Assembly (NCBI GenBank): GCA_021731165.1
Contig: JAKFXY010000066.1
Coordinates: forward strand, 1 to 53,586
From: Acidobacteriota bacterium
Lineage (GTDB): Bacteria > Acidobacteriota > Vicinamibacteria > Vicinamibacterales > UBA2999
Length of the DNA stretch: 53,586 nt
Direction: 5' to 3'
The notes below the pieces were generated by a model. That model was given only the letters and a program-made list of their open reading frames with translations, was not told the origin of the DNA and did no database searches. Below are positions 1 through 8,664 of the stretch, one piece after another (the stretch's first letter is position 1; every line of letters begins with the position of its first letter). The translations under genes and the position numbers were made by a program.

Positions 1-346
1 GACCGGGCTCATCGTCACGCGCGAACACACCCAAGTACAGCGCCTGGTCGTCGTAGAGAACGCGGACCTCGGTGTCGTAGGTCGCGGTCACTCCTTCCTT
101 CGGATCGTTCTGAATGAAGTCGTGCGCCATCGGGGCGGAGGCCCACGCGGGCTCGTCGAGCATGCCGTCGAGCACGATCTCTCCTGCTGTCCGGACGGCC
201 TGAAGGACGCGGCTCGCACGGGCGGTTTCGTAGTTCACGGCCTGCTGTGCCTCTGCGGGTGTCTGCCCAATAATGAGACAGGTGCACAGAGTTGCCACCC
301 CTGCTCGCCAGACGCTTACAGGCCCGATAATGCCCGCTCTAATCAC
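1..346 (-). CDS. CBM9/DUF5916-like outer-membrane protein, N-terminal part only
   Basis: The gene runs off the left edge, so only about 115 N-terminal codons are visible. I chose the GTG at 346: an AAGGAG ribosome site lies 6 bases upstream, and the start gives a signal peptide with a hydrophobic core and an AEAQQ end near residue 35. After it comes LDGMLDEPAWASAP, then DFIQNDPKEG and TEVRVLYDDQALYLGV. This is the opening pattern of carbohydrate-binding family 9-like domains found at the N-terminus of DUF5916 proteins. In that family the domain is followed by an outer-membrane beta-barrel region, which lies outside this window. The ligand is unknown. An ATG at the DGMLDEP methionine would remove the signal peptide and is unlikely. 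Confidence 0.75.
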   Translation of the reverse strand, partial: MIRAGIIGPVSVWRAGVATLCTCLIIGQTPAEAQQAVNYETARASRVLQAVRTAGEIVLDGMLDEPAWASAPMAHDFIQNDPKEGVTATYDTEVRVLYDDQALYLGVFARDDEPG

Positions 347-442
347 AGCTAACTCCTTGCAGCATTGACGAATACCGCTACCGCACCAGCTCTGACTCGA
401 CCCTTGTACGCTCGCGAACACGGGTGCGTCAAGAAAAACGGG

Positions 443-472
443 TTGGCGAAGTGGACGACTGACCGCTACAAT
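443..472 (+). promoter_or_regulatory. Sigma-70-like promoter for the DGQHR gene
   Basis: TTGGCG at 443-448 and TACAAT at 467-472 are separated by 18 bases. Transcription would start near 479, leaving a leader of about 40 bases before the ATG at 519, which has a GGAGAGGA ribosome site at 506-513. The remaining divergent gap (347-518) shows no other feature I can support. Confidence 0.45.
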
Positions 473-518
473 TCGCCCTTTCCGTACGCTCGCAGGAGCT
501 GGCCCGGAGAGGACCTCG

Positions 519-1652
519 ATGATAAGCGTAGCTGCCATTCGAATGCAGCAATTTGGCGTGCAGTTCTACCAGGCCTCGTTGACGGCCAGCGACATCGACA
601 AGCTCGTTCGCTTTGAGGTCCTGAACTACGGGGATTCGGGGCAGTCCGGCGTCCGTGGTGGCAAGAAGAAGACACCGTCGAAGGTCAACTGGGACCTGCT
701 CGAACGACGTATCGCGTCGAACGAGAAGGCCTATCAGCGCCAGATTATCAGGCGAAAGATTGACGAGCTCGTCCAGTACTACGAACAGTGCCGCCAGGCC
801 AAGGACCTGCCCTCGATCCCAGGCGCCGTCATCATCTCATGCGATGAGAAGCTCTCGTTCGAGCCCGTGGAGTACGGGGCCGTTGTTGGGCGCCTGAAGG
901 TGCCAGAGCGAGAAGGGATACTTCGCGCCATCGACGGCCAGCACCGCCTGCTCGCGCTGCATGCCGACATCGAGAACATTCGCGACACCGATTTTTCGGT
1001 CCCGGCCATCATCTTTGACCGTTTGCCCGAAGATCACGTCGTGCAGATGTTTGTCACGATTAATGCGAAGCACACTCGTCTCAACGCGTCGCATCTGGTG
1101 AGCTTGTCCGGTCGCCAACTCTATCGTGACGCGGCATTGGCGGCGGCACACGATGTGGTGCGAGCGCTCAACGATCGGGAAGACTCACCGCTTCATGGCG
1201 AGATCAAGCTGCTGGGCGTTGGCCACGGCCGCGTGGCCCAGGCGCCGCTGGCGCAGGAGCTCAAGAAGCTCTTCGGGAGCGACGCCTTTGGTGGACCGCG
1301 CAAATCGGCTGAGTTTCGCGAGGAATCAAAAAAGTTCTTCGTGAACTACCTGAAGCAGGTATCCGTCGTGTTCGGCGCGGCGTGGGGCGGGCGGAAGTAC
1401 AGCATCAAGTCGGCGACGGCGCTTCGGGCGTTTCTGCGGGTGTCGCCGGACGTCGTGCGCCGCCTCGACCAGGAGCATGCCGATCGCACGGATTTCCGGA
1501 TGATCGGACGCGTGATCGCGCCATGGGGACGTCGCATCGGTGATCTGCGCTTTGAAACGGAAGGCGCCTGGAAGCGCACCGGCACGACGGTGGAATCCCT
1601 GGCCCGTGAGCTGAAGCTGGCGCTGGAATATCCCGAGGGGGCAGGCGTTTAG
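519..1652 (+). CDS. DGQHR-domain protein (DndB-like family)
   Basis: This 377-residue protein carries AIDGQHRLLAL, with the diagnostic DGQHR at residues 139-143. It is followed by VPAIIFDRLPEDHVVQMFVTINAKHTRLNASHLVSLSG, summarised here as the usual FxxIN..K..L continuation of DGQHR proteins. The family includes DndB, which regulates DNA phosphorothioation, and DGQHR proteins of other DNA-modification or defence loci. No dndCDE, restriction or other defence gene is next to it, so its job here is open. The ATG at 519 has a good ribosome site; a second in-frame ATG at 543 would remove eight residues. It appears to be a single-gene transcription unit. Confidence 0.75.
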   Translation: MISVAAIRMQQFGVQFYQASLTASDIDKLVRFEVLNYGDSGQSGVRGGKKKTPSKVNWDLLERRIASNEKAYQRQIIRRKIDELVQYYEQCRQAKDLPSIPGAVIISCDEKLSFEPVEYGAVVGRLKVPEREGILRAIDGQHRLLALHADIENIRDTDFSVPAIIFDRLPEDHVVQMFVTINAKHTRLNASHLVSLSGRQLYRDAALAAAHDVVRALNDREDSPLHGEIKLLGVGHGRVAQAPLAQELKKLFGSDAFGGPRKSAEFREESKKFFVNYLKQVSVVFGAAWGGRKYSIKSATALRAFLRVSPDVVRRLDQEHADRTDFRMIGRVIAPWGRRIGDLRFETEGAWKRTGTTVESLARELKLALEYPEGAGV

Positions 1653-1657
1653 ACAAA

Positions 1658-1676
1658 AGGCGCCTCCCAGGCGCCT
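1658..1676 (+). terminator. Hairpin after the DGQHR gene
   Basis: AGGCGCCT at 1658-1665 and again at 1669-1676 form an 8-bp stem with a CCC loop, starting five bases after the TAG stop. No T-run follows, so it may be a weak terminator or only an mRNA 3' structure. pxpA begins 31 bases further on. Confidence 0.35.
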
Positions 1677-1706
1677 CGCGCGGCTTTGCCGGCATCACGC
1701 CTTCAC

Positions 1707-2471
1707 ATGCGCGTTGATCTGAACGCTGACGTCGGCGAGCGATCTGCGGTTGATGCTCCCGGTGAAGATCCAGCCCTGATACCCCACATCACCTCCGCCA
1801 ATGTCGCCTGCGGCTTTCATGCTGGCGACCCTGGTGTCATGCATGCGACGGTGGCGCTGGCACGGAAGCATGGAGTCGCCGTCGGGGCCCATCCGGCCCT
1901 TCCCGATATGTCGGGCTTCGGCCGGCGGGAGATGCCGTTCGCGCCTGGCGACGTCGAAGACATCGTCACGTATCAGATCGGTGCGCTGGCGGCCATCGCG
2001 GGTGCGCAAGGTGTCCGACTCCAGCATGTGAAACCACACGGTGCGTTGTTCAACATGGCGGCTCGCGACCAGCGGTTCGCAGACGCGGTGGCGCGAGCGG
2101 CGGCGACGGTCGATAGGTCACTCATCCTTTTCGGCCTGTCTGGATCGGAGTTGATTGCCGCGGGAGCGCGCGCAGGCCTTGCCACTGCGCGCGAGGCCTT
2201 CGCAGATCGCGCATATCACGGCGACGGCACGTTGGTGCCGCGTGGTGCTCCGGACGCGGTCATCGTCGAGGAAGCTCGTGTCGTTCAGCGCGTCGTGACG
2301 ATGGTTCGCGAGCGTTTCGTCGTTGCCACCGACGGCACCCGTGTCACCCTCGACGTCGACACGATCTGCCTCCATGGCGACACGCCAGGCGCGGCCGATC
2401 TCGCGCGGGCCATCCGGGTGGCGTTAGCGAAGGCGGGAGTGGACGTCAGATCAGTTGGCCGTCCCGCCTGA
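1707..2471 (+). CDS. pxpA: LamB/YcsF family, 5-oxoprolinase subunit A
   Basis: The 254-residue protein opens with MRVDLNADVGE and has ITSANVACGFHAGDPGVMHATV, cited here by its core SANVACGFHAGDP, then GVAVGAHPALPDMSGFGRREM. These are hallmarks of the LamB/YcsF family. PxpA works with PxpB and PxpC to hydrolyse 5-oxoproline to glutamate using ATP in the cytoplasm. Neither partner gene is in this window, so the activity cannot be assumed from context. I chose the ATG at 1707 because family members begin right at this motif; an upstream TTG at 1686 would add seven unsupported residues. Its last 21 bases overlap the convergent 3' end of the acyl-CoA ligase gene. Confidence 0.85.
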   Translation: MRVDLNADVGERSAVDAPGEDPALIPHITSANVACGFHAGDPGVMHATVALARKHGVAVGAHPALPDMSGFGRREMPFAPGDVEDIVTYQIGALAAIAGAQGVRLQHVKPHGALFNMAARDQRFADAVARAAATVDRSLILFGLSGSELIAAGARAGLATAREAFADRAYHGDGTLVPRGAPDAVIVEEARVVQRVVTMVRERFVVATDGTRVTLDVDTICLHGDTPGAADLARAIRVALAKAGVDVRSVGRPA

Positions 2472-4196
2472 AGGTCCACCTTCGACGCTCTGCCCGTGTT
2501 CCGCCGTCGCCTCGGCGGCGAGCATCCGCCGCAACACTTTTCCGACCTGCGTCTTTGGCAGCGTTTTCCGGAACTCGATGCGTGCCGGGACCTTGTAGGG
2601 CGCGAGGCGCTCCTTGCAATAGGCGCGCAGCTCGTCCTCGGTTGCGGACCTGTCGGCCCTGAGCACGACCCACGCCCTCGCAACCTCACCCTTCACGGGA
2701 TCGGGTACACCGGCCACGCCGACTTCCATCACCGCCGGATGCTCCGAGATCACTTCCTCGATCTCGCGCGGCCAGACCTGAAAGCCGCTCGTCTTGAACA
2801 TGTCCTTCTTGCGATCGACGATGAAGATGTATCCGTCGGCGTCCATGCTGGCGAGATCGCCGGTATGGATCCAGGGGTCGCCGTCGCCGTGCGGGCGCAG
2901 CGTGTCCGCGGTTTCGCTCGGGTTGTTCCAGTACTCCGACATGTACTGGGGCGCGCGCATGATCATCTCGCCAACCTCGCCGACGGGCATCTCCCGCACG
3001 CCGTTCTCGGCGTCCACGATGCGCACCTCGACGTCCGGCAGCGGCATCCCGATGGACCCGAGCTTCTGAACGCCTTTGACCGGGTTGATGCAGCACGCCA
3101 TCATCCCTTCCGTGAGCGAGTACCCTTCGACGATTGTCGAGCCGGTCATCGCCTCGAACCGCTTCTTTGTCTCCGCCATCAGCGCCGCCGCGCCAGAGAA
3201 GCAGATTCGGATCGAACGGAAGTTCACCTTTCCCGCTCGTACGTCTGGGTGATTCAGAATGGCGGTGTACAACGTCGGCACACCGTTGAAGAACGCGGGC
3301 TTCACCTGGCGAATTGTCTTCAGCAGGTCGCTGATGTCTCGCGGGTTGGGTACGAGCGACAGCGGATTGGGACCGACAAACGCCATCGGCTGCACGCCGA
3401 CGTTGCCGTACACGTGAAACAGTGGCAGCGGCAGCATGATGACATCGGTCCAGGGCCTCTTGGCCGACTTGGTCCATTGGTGGAGCTGGAGCCCCGCGGC
3501 CACGTAGTGGCCGTGAAGGCCGACGACGCCCTTGGGCGTGCCCGTGGTGCCGCCGCTCGAGAGAATGACTGCTCGGTCTGCGGGCCGGACTGCGACGGAG
3601 GGCCGCTCTGACGCGCGATGCCGCTGCAAGTTGTCTTGCAGCCACGAATCGTCCGGCGCAAGCGAAATGCGATGGCCTTCCTTCTTCTCTTTGACAATCG
3701 TGAAGAGCAGTCGGAGCAGAGCGGGCAGGTACTCCTTGATGTTCGTCGCGACCACGTGGCGGACGGACGTGCGCCCCTGCACCCGTTTCACGCGTTCGTA
3801 GAAGGGAGTCAGCGTGACCGCCAGTTCGGCGCCGGTGGACTCGAGCGCCTGCTCGAGCTCGCGCTCGCTATAAGTCGGATTCAGGGGAACGACGATCCCG
3901 CCGGCCTTCCAGATGCCGAACTCCGTGACGAAGAACTGGGGGCAGTTGGGAAGAACCAACGCCACGCGCACGCCCGGCCGCACGCCGAGCGCGGCCAGTG
4001 CGGCGGCACACGCGTCGCTCTGCGAGTTCAGCTCCCCGTAGGAGAGTGAGGCGCCCTTGAAGAGGAGTGCCGGTCTTTCGCCGTGGTCGCGCGCGAGGTC
4101 GTCGAGGTAGTCGACAAGCGTCCTGTCGGGATATGGCGCGAGCGTAGGGAGAACGTCGGGATCGTAGTGAGGCAGCCAGGGCTTCACGGCGGTCAT
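2451..4196 (-). CDS. Long-chain fatty-acyl-CoA ligase (AMP-forming)
   Basis: This 581-residue ANL-superfamily enzyme activates fatty acids to acyl-CoA with ATP. Visible motifs are the phosphate loop SSGGTTGTPKGV, the GYSLTEG aromatic-region motif, the hinge and aspartate in YIFIVDRKKDMFKTSGF, and the C-terminal lysine segment PKTQVGKVLRR. The ATG at 4196 gives MTAVKPWLPHYDP, the normal FadD-like opening. The frame stays open upstream but there only runs across the end of argF. It is last in the minus-strand arg gene series, 106 bases after argF, and may be co-transcribed although it is not an arginine gene. FadD is the closest label; chain-length preference cannot be read from sequence. Confidence 0.88.
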   Translation of the reverse strand: MTAVKPWLPHYDPDVLPTLAPYPDRTLVDYLDDLARDHGERPALLFKGASLSYGELNSQSDACAAALAALGVRPGVRVALVLPNCPQFFVTEFGIWKAGGIVVPLNPTYSERELEQALESTGAELAVTLTPFYERVKRVQGRTSVRHVVATNIKEYLPALLRLLFTIVKEKKEGHRISLAPDDSWLQDNLQRHRASERPSVAVRPADRAVILSSGGTTGTPKGVVGLHGHYVAAGLQLHQWTKSAKRPWTDVIMLPLPLFHVYGNVGVQPMAFVGPNPLSLVPNPRDISDLLKTIRQVKPAFFNGVPTLYTAILNHPDVRAGKVNFRSIRICFSGAAALMAETKKRFEAMTGSTIVEGYSLTEGMMACCINPVKGVQKLGSIGMPLPDVEVRIVDAENGVREMPVGEVGEMIMRAPQYMSEYWNNPSETADTLRPHGDGDPWIHTGDLASMDADGYIFIVDRKKDMFKTSGFQVWPREIEEVISEHPAVMEVGVAGVPDPVKGEVARAWVVLRADRSATEDELRAYCKERLAPYKVPARIEFRKTLPKTQVGKVLRRMLAAEATAEHGQSVEGGPSGGTAN

Positions 4197-4302
4197 TCTA
4201 TCCGCCGGGCCGTCGATTTCGGCTTCGCCCAGACCACTTCGCGCGGGCGCTCGAGAGACAAGGACCTGTCCCGCGAGCGCAATCGTGCCCGAGGGCGCTC
4301 CA

Positions 4303-5268
4303 TCACGGGGCGCCGAGCAGCATTGCGAGGAGCGCCTTCTGCGTGTGGAGTCGGTTCTCGGCCTGGTCGAATACGACCGACGCGCGTGATTCGAGGACTT
4401 CCGCCGTGACTTCCTCACCCCGGTGAGCCGGGAGGCAGTGCATGAACAGGGCGCCAGGCGAAGCGGCGGCCATGAGGGTGCGATCGACCCGGTAGTCGGC
4501 GAAGATGCCTCGCCGCTTCACCGCCTCGCGTTCCTGGCCCATGGAGGTCCACACATCGGTATAGACGGCGTGGGCACCGGCCACCGCCTCTCGCGGGTTG
4601 GTGAACAGCCGAAGTTCCGCTCCATCGCGAGTGAGCCCCGTCAGAGCCTTCGTTACACCGCGAGGCAGCTCGTAGCCGGCCGGCGTAGCGATGTGTACGG
4701 TGACACCCATCATCGTCGCGGCCTGCGCCAGCGAGGTCGCCACGTTGTTGCCGTCGCCGACATATGCGAGCGTTCGGCCACGGAATGTTCCCCAGTGCTC
4801 ACGCAGCGTCAGGACATCGGCAAGGGCCTGGCAGGGATGGTGCTCGTCGCTGAGCGCGTTGATCACGCGCAGGCGGGGCGCGGCCGCCGAGCATGCCACC
4901 GCCGTCTCCTGTCGGTAGGTCCGGATGACGAGCGCCGCGATCCACCGCTCCAGGTTCCGCGCGACGTCCTCGAGCGGCTCACGTACTGCTTCGCTGAACT
5001 GGGCAGGGAGGTGCACGGTGTGACCACCGAGCTCATGGATGGCGACCTCGAACGTGCACCGCGTTCGCAGCGACGGCTTCTCGAACAGCAACGCAACGTG
5101 CTGCCCACCGAGCGCGTCGGCGGTTGGCGCACCACGACCCAGACCCCGATCCGCCTTCATCTCGGCCGCGAGCGTGAGCAGGCGCTCGAGATCCGCGTGC
5201 GTCAGATCGGGGACCGAGAGAAAGCTCCGCCGGACCTTAGGTTCTGTACTCGCCATTGATGCGGACAT
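4303..5268 (-). CDS. argF: Ornithine carbamoyltransferase
   Basis: The enzyme transfers the carbamoyl group from carbamoyl phosphate to ornithine, giving citrulline. Motifs are FEKPSLRTRCTFE (carbamoyl-phosphate site; SLRTR is a known variant of STRTR), HPCQALADVLTL (ornithine and carbamoyl-phosphate site) and HCLPAHRGEEVT near the C-terminus. At 321 residues it has the usual length. The HPCQ and HCLP motifs fit ornithine rather than acetylornithine or aspartate carbamoyltransferase. The start at 5268 overlaps the end of argJ by 32 bases; an ATG at 5256 is an alternative. Both starts imply translational coupling in the argCBDJF series. Confidence 0.92.
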   Translation of the reverse strand: MSASMASTEPKVRRSFLSVPDLTHADLERLLTLAAEMKADRGLGRGAPTADALGGQHVALLFEKPSLRTRCTFEVAIHELGGHTVHLPAQFSEAVREPLEDVARNLERWIAALVIRTYRQETAVACSAAAPRLRVINALSDEHHPCQALADVLTLREHWGTFRGRTLAYVGDGNNVATSLAQAATMMGVTVHIATPAGYELPRGVTKALTGLTRDGAELRLFTNPREAVAGAHAVYTDVWTSMGQEREAVKRRGIFADYRVDRTLMAAASPGALFMHCLPAHRGEEVTAEVLESRASVVFDQAENRLHTQKALLAMLLGAP

Positions 5269-6445
5269 ATTCTGCGCTCAAATCACAGCCCCAGATCGTG
5301 GCTTCATGACCCCCTCCAGAGCCGAGCCGCACTTCGATCTCGATGGTGTCGCGCGTCAAGTACTCAGCCGCTTCGGGTGCGGCCTCGTCGTGCGGCAGGC
5401 CGTTCTCAAAGAGCAGAATGCCGCCCACGCGCACCGTGGCTCTGGCCACGTCGAAGTGCACACCCGCCCGCCCCGCGGCTGCGACGATACGGCCCCAGTT
5501 GGGGTCGGCGCCGTGCACGGCGGTCTTCACGAGGGGCGAATTCGCGATCGTGCGCGCCACCTGCCGCGCGTCGACTATCGTGCGCGCGTCGCGGACAGTA
5601 ATGGCGATCAGCTTCGTGGCGCCCTCGCCGCCGCGGACAATGCCGAGGGCGAGCTCACGGGACACTGCCAGGAGCCCGTCGAGCAGCGCCGCGTAGCCCG
5701 ACTCGTCGATCGTGACGCCGCTGGCGCCGGAGGCGAGCGCGAACAGCGAGTCGTTGGTCGAGCATTCGCCGTCCACCGTGATGGCGTTGAAGGTGTCGAG
5801 CGCGGCCGCCTGCAGCGCGCGGTGGAGCAGCGCCGGCGGCACTCGCGCATCGGTTGTGAGGAACCCAAGCATCGTGGCCATGTGTGGCTCGATCATCCCG
5901 GATCCCTTGGCGATGCCGCCGATGATGAACGTGCCGTCCGCTGTCTGCACCGAGACCGCATGCTCCTTTGGAAACGGGTCCGTCGTCATGATCGCGCGGG
6001 CCGCGTCGCCGCCGTGGCCCCTGGCCAGCGCCGCGGCGGCAGCCCTGATGCCCGGCACGAGCTTCGCCATTGGCAGGCCGACGCCAATCACTCCGGTGGA
6101 GGCAACCAGCACTTCCTCGGGGAGGCAGCCGACCGCCGCGGCCGTTTCCGATGCCATTCGCGCGGCGTTCGCCATGCCGTCCGCACCGGTGCAGGCGTTG
6201 GCGCAGCCGCTGTTGACCACGATGGCGCGGGCGATTCCGCCGGTCTGCTCGAGGTGTTGCTTCGAGACGAGGACCGGGGCGGCCTGCGCGAGGTTCGTGG
6301 TGAAGAGTCCCGCGGCCGAGGCGAGGCCATCCGCGGCGATGATCGCGAGGTCGAGCGCTCCGGCGACCTTCTTGACGCCCGCGTGGACCGCACCCGAGCG
6401 GAATCCCGCCGGTGCCGTGACGCCGCCGGTGACGACCGTCCTCAC
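5237..6445 (-). CDS. argJ: Bifunctional glutamate N-acetyltransferase / amino-acid acetyltransferase
   Basis: ArgJ moves the acetyl group from acetylornithine to glutamate, making the arginine pathway cyclic; many members can also use acetyl-CoA. The 402-residue protein has VVNSGCANACTG, VASTGVIGVGLPM and the self-cleavage segment around ATMLGFLTTDA, where cleavage before the threonine creates the alpha and beta chains. It ends with CDLSAEYVRINGEYRT, typical of the family. Its start overlaps the argD stop by 4 bases (ATGA). Because argJ is present, argE and argA are not needed for a complete cycle. Confidence 0.93.
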   Translation of the reverse strand: MRTVVTGGVTAPAGFRSGAVHAGVKKVAGALDLAIIAADGLASAAGLFTTNLAQAAPVLVSKQHLEQTGGIARAIVVNSGCANACTGADGMANAARMASETAAAVGCLPEEVLVASTGVIGVGLPMAKLVPGIRAAAAALARGHGGDAARAIMTTDPFPKEHAVSVQTADGTFIIGGIAKGSGMIEPHMATMLGFLTTDARVPPALLHRALQAAALDTFNAITVDGECSTNDSLFALASGASGVTIDESGYAALLDGLLAVSRELALGIVRGGEGATKLIAITVRDARTIVDARQVARTIANSPLVKTAVHGADPNWGRIVAAAGRAGVHFDVARATVRVGGILLFENGLPHDEAAPEAAEYLTRDTIEIEVRLGSGGGHEATIWGCDLSAEYVRINGEYRT

Positions 6446-7647
6446 GCATGCACCTCGGTCGCCACCGAGGCGAACACTTCGTCGAGGAGGTCCGTTGCGC
6501 GTTGGAGATCGGCCGTGTCGATCGTCAATGGCGGCAGCATGCGCACGACCTTCTCATGAGTTCGGTTGACGAGCAGGCCGCGCTGCCGGGCGCCGTCCAC
6601 GATTGGCGTGGCGTCGGTCGCGAGCTGCAGCCCCCACATCAGTCCAGCGCCTCGGACCTCCACAATTGCCGGGTGCCTGAGCGCCAGCGCGCGCAGCATG
6701 CGCTCGAACTGTGCGCCAACCTCCTTCACATGGTCAATCAGGCCGTTCTCCATCAACTGCTGGAGGAAGAACGCGGCGGCGCGGCAGGCCAGCAGGTTCC
6801 CGCCGTATGTGCTGCCGTGGTCGCCAGGCGAGATGGCCGCTGCCACGCGCTCGGAAACCAGGGCCGCGCCTACCGGCACACCAGCGCCGAGCGCCTTCCC
6901 GACCGATACCAGGTCCGGTTGCAGGTTGAGTGGCTGAAAGTGGAACGCATGACCGGTTCGACCCAGACCTGACTGCACTTCGTCGGCGATGTAGAGTGCG
7001 CCCGTCCGGCGGGATGCCTCGGTAATCGCCTGAGCGAACGCCCGCGGCATCGGGCGGATGCCGCCCTCGCCCTGGATCGGTTCCGCGATGATCGCTGCCG
7101 TCTTGTCGGTGACCGCCGTGGCCAGCATCTCGGGTTTCTCGAAATCCACCCATGTCACTGGTCCGAGCAGCGGCTCAAAAGGCGTACGGTAGTGCTCGTC
7201 CGAAGTCGTGGAGAGCGCGCCGAAGGTCCGGCCTGAAAATCCGTTTGAGACGGCGACGAACCCTGGGCGGGGCGTGCCCTTGGTGTACCAGTAACGGCGC
7301 GCGAACTTCAGGCACGCCTCCACCGCTTCGGTGCCGCTGTTGCAGAAGAACGCGCGCGGCATTCCAGAGAGCTGGGAGAGCCGTGCGGCCGCCTCAGCCT
7401 GGAACGGATGGTAGTAGAGGTTCGACGTGTGCAGAAGCGCGGACGCCTGCTCTGCAATTACCGCCGCGAGTCCAGGATGGGCATGGCCCAACGAGGTGAC
7501 CCCGATGCCCGACACGAGATCGAGGTACTCGCGTCCGTCGACATCATAGAGTCGCGTTCCATTGCCGCGTACGAACGCCACCGGCTGGCGCCGATAGGTT
7601 TGCAGCACGTGGCGCGATTCCCGCGCCTGGATGTCGTCGAACGTCAC
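6442..7647 (-). CDS. argD: Acetylornithine aminotransferase
   Basis: This 401-residue class III PLP aminotransferase converts N-acetylglutamate semialdehyde to N-acetylornithine with glutamate as donor. It shows GNGTRLYDVDGREYLDLVSGIGV at the start, FCNSGTEAVEACLKFAR in the PLP phosphate site, ADEVQSGLGRTG with the cofactor-contacting aspartate, and VSVGKALGAGVPVGA holding the Schiff-base lysine. It lies between argB and argJ in a same-strand series, so the acetylornithine activity is better supported than other class III activities. A two-state hairpin sits just upstream (7668-7700). Confidence 0.92.
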   Translation of the reverse strand: MTFDDIQARESRHVLQTYRRQPVAFVRGNGTRLYDVDGREYLDLVSGIGVTSLGHAHPGLAAVIAEQASALLHTSNLYYHPFQAEAAARLSQLSGMPRAFFCNSGTEAVEACLKFARRYWYTKGTPRPGFVAVSNGFSGRTFGALSTTSDEHYRTPFEPLLGPVTWVDFEKPEMLATAVTDKTAAIIAEPIQGEGGIRPMPRAFAQAITEASRRTGALYIADEVQSGLGRTGHAFHFQPLNLQPDLVSVGKALGAGVPVGAALVSERVAAAISPGDHGSTYGGNLLACRAAAFFLQQLMENGLIDHVKEVGAQFERMLRALALRHPAIVEVRGAGLMWGLQLATDATPIVDGARQRGLLVNRTHEKVVRMLPPLTIDTADLQRATDLLDEVFASVATEVHA

Positions 7648-7667
7648 GGTACCTCCACGTCGAAGAG

Positions 7668-7700
7668 CGCCACAGAGTCACAGAGAGCATCTCTGTGGCG
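7668..7700 (-). repeat. Alternative-pairing hairpin between argB and argD
   Basis: CGCCACAGAG at 7668-7677 pairs perfectly with CTCTGTGGCG at 7691-7700 around a 13-base loop. Within the loop, CACAGAG at 7679-7685 can instead pair with the same right arm (7691-7697) around a 5-base loop. The two structures exclude each other. The element fills much of the 74-base gap and would be transcribed just before the argD start. Confidence 0.5.
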
Positions 7701-7721
7701 TTCAATGGTCCTTCTCCGTCC

Positions 7722-8582
7722 CTACTTGACCACGTGCGTGCAGCCGGCCAGCTCGGCGCGCAGGTCGGCCAGCGCTTCGAATCTCACGTCCCGCCCGTTG
7801 GCGATCATGACGTCGCCGACCCCGTTTCGCACCGCCGCACGGCACGCTTCGAGCTTGGCGATCATCCCCTTGTTCGCCGCTCCTGTCTTGATGAGGCGGC
7901 CTGCCTCGGCGTGTGTCAACCGCCCGATCGTCCTACCGGCCTCGTTGAGCACGCCTGCAGTCCCGCCGGCGATGACCAGGCGCCGCGCTCCAAGCGCCGA
8001 TGCCAGGTGCGACGCCAACGTATCGGCGTTGACGTTGAGCAGCTGTCCGTTCTTCGTGGAGCCGATGCACGCGATGACCGGGGTATAGCCGCGGTCGAGG
8101 AGGTCGAACAGCAGTTGCGGGGCCCCGCTCCTCGTCGGCGTGCCGACGAGGCCCAGATCGACTTTCTCTCCCCGAGTGGACAGCATCGGCGCAGCGCGCT
8201 TGACGACGGCCACCGATTCATCGGCTCCGGTCAGGCCCACCGGCCGCCCACCTTGGGCCCGGACGGCCGCCACGAGCCGGGTGTTGATCGCCCCGGCCAA
8301 CACCGAGACCACGACGTCCAGGGTCCGGGCGTCGGTGATGCGCAGGCCGTCAACCTGCTGTTTGGGAATCCCCGCTCCGGCCAGTGCCGCATCGATCTCA
8401 CGTCCGCCTCCGTGTACTACGACCAGGGCCGACTTCTTCGCCAGCGCCACGATACCCCGTGCGATGCGTACGAGATCCCGCGGCTGCTCAAGCAACTCGC
8501 CGCCAAGCTTTAGTACGAAAGCCGGTGCCGCGGTGCCGATGGGCCTCCGTGCACGGGAACCCCGCGTGGTCGAAGGTCCCAT
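7722..8582 (-). CDS. argB: Acetylglutamate kinase
   Basis: ArgB phosphorylates N-acetylglutamate with ATP, the second step of the pathway. The protein has FVLKLGGELL near the N-terminus, VVVHGGGREIDAAL for phosphate and substrate binding, DGLRITDARTLDVV, the VNADTLASHLA segment, and KGMIAKLEACRAAVRNGV at the C-terminus. I place the start at ATG 8582, giving 286 residues, close to the family size. The frame stays open further upstream, but only as translation of another frame of argC. About 19 residues precede FVLKLGG, so a slightly later non-ATG start cannot be excluded. It lies 82 bases after argC. Confidence 0.88.
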   Translation of the reverse strand: MGPSTTRGSRARRPIGTAAPAFVLKLGGELLEQPRDLVRIARGIVALAKKSALVVVHGGGREIDAALAGAGIPKQQVDGLRITDARTLDVVVSVLAGAINTRLVAAVRAQGGRPVGLTGADESVAVVKRAAPMLSTRGEKVDLGLVGTPTRSGAPQLLFDLLDRGYTPVIACIGSTKNGQLLNVNADTLASHLASALGARRLVIAGGTAGVLNEAGRTIGRLTHAEAGRLIKTGAANKGMIAKLEACRAAVRNGVGDVMIANGRDVRFEALADLRAELAGCTHVVK

Positions 8583-8664
8583 CAGTGTCGGATCCCTGCC
8601 TTGCGTCTCTGCGCGGCGGGGTACGAGCGGCGCGGCGCAGTTGCTCCTTCGAGCGGATACGCCA

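Noticed and set aside
2496..3611. 371-codon plus-strand open frame opposite the acyl-CoA ligase.
   Set aside because: The sequence is low in hydrophobic structure, rich in His, Arg and Asp, and mirrors ANL motifs on the minus strand; typical antisense artefact of G+C-rich codon use.
4197..4418. N-terminal extension of the acyl-CoA ligase.
   Set aside because: The extension is Arg/Ser-rich nonsense overlapping argF in another frame; ATG 4196 gives the expected family N-terminus.
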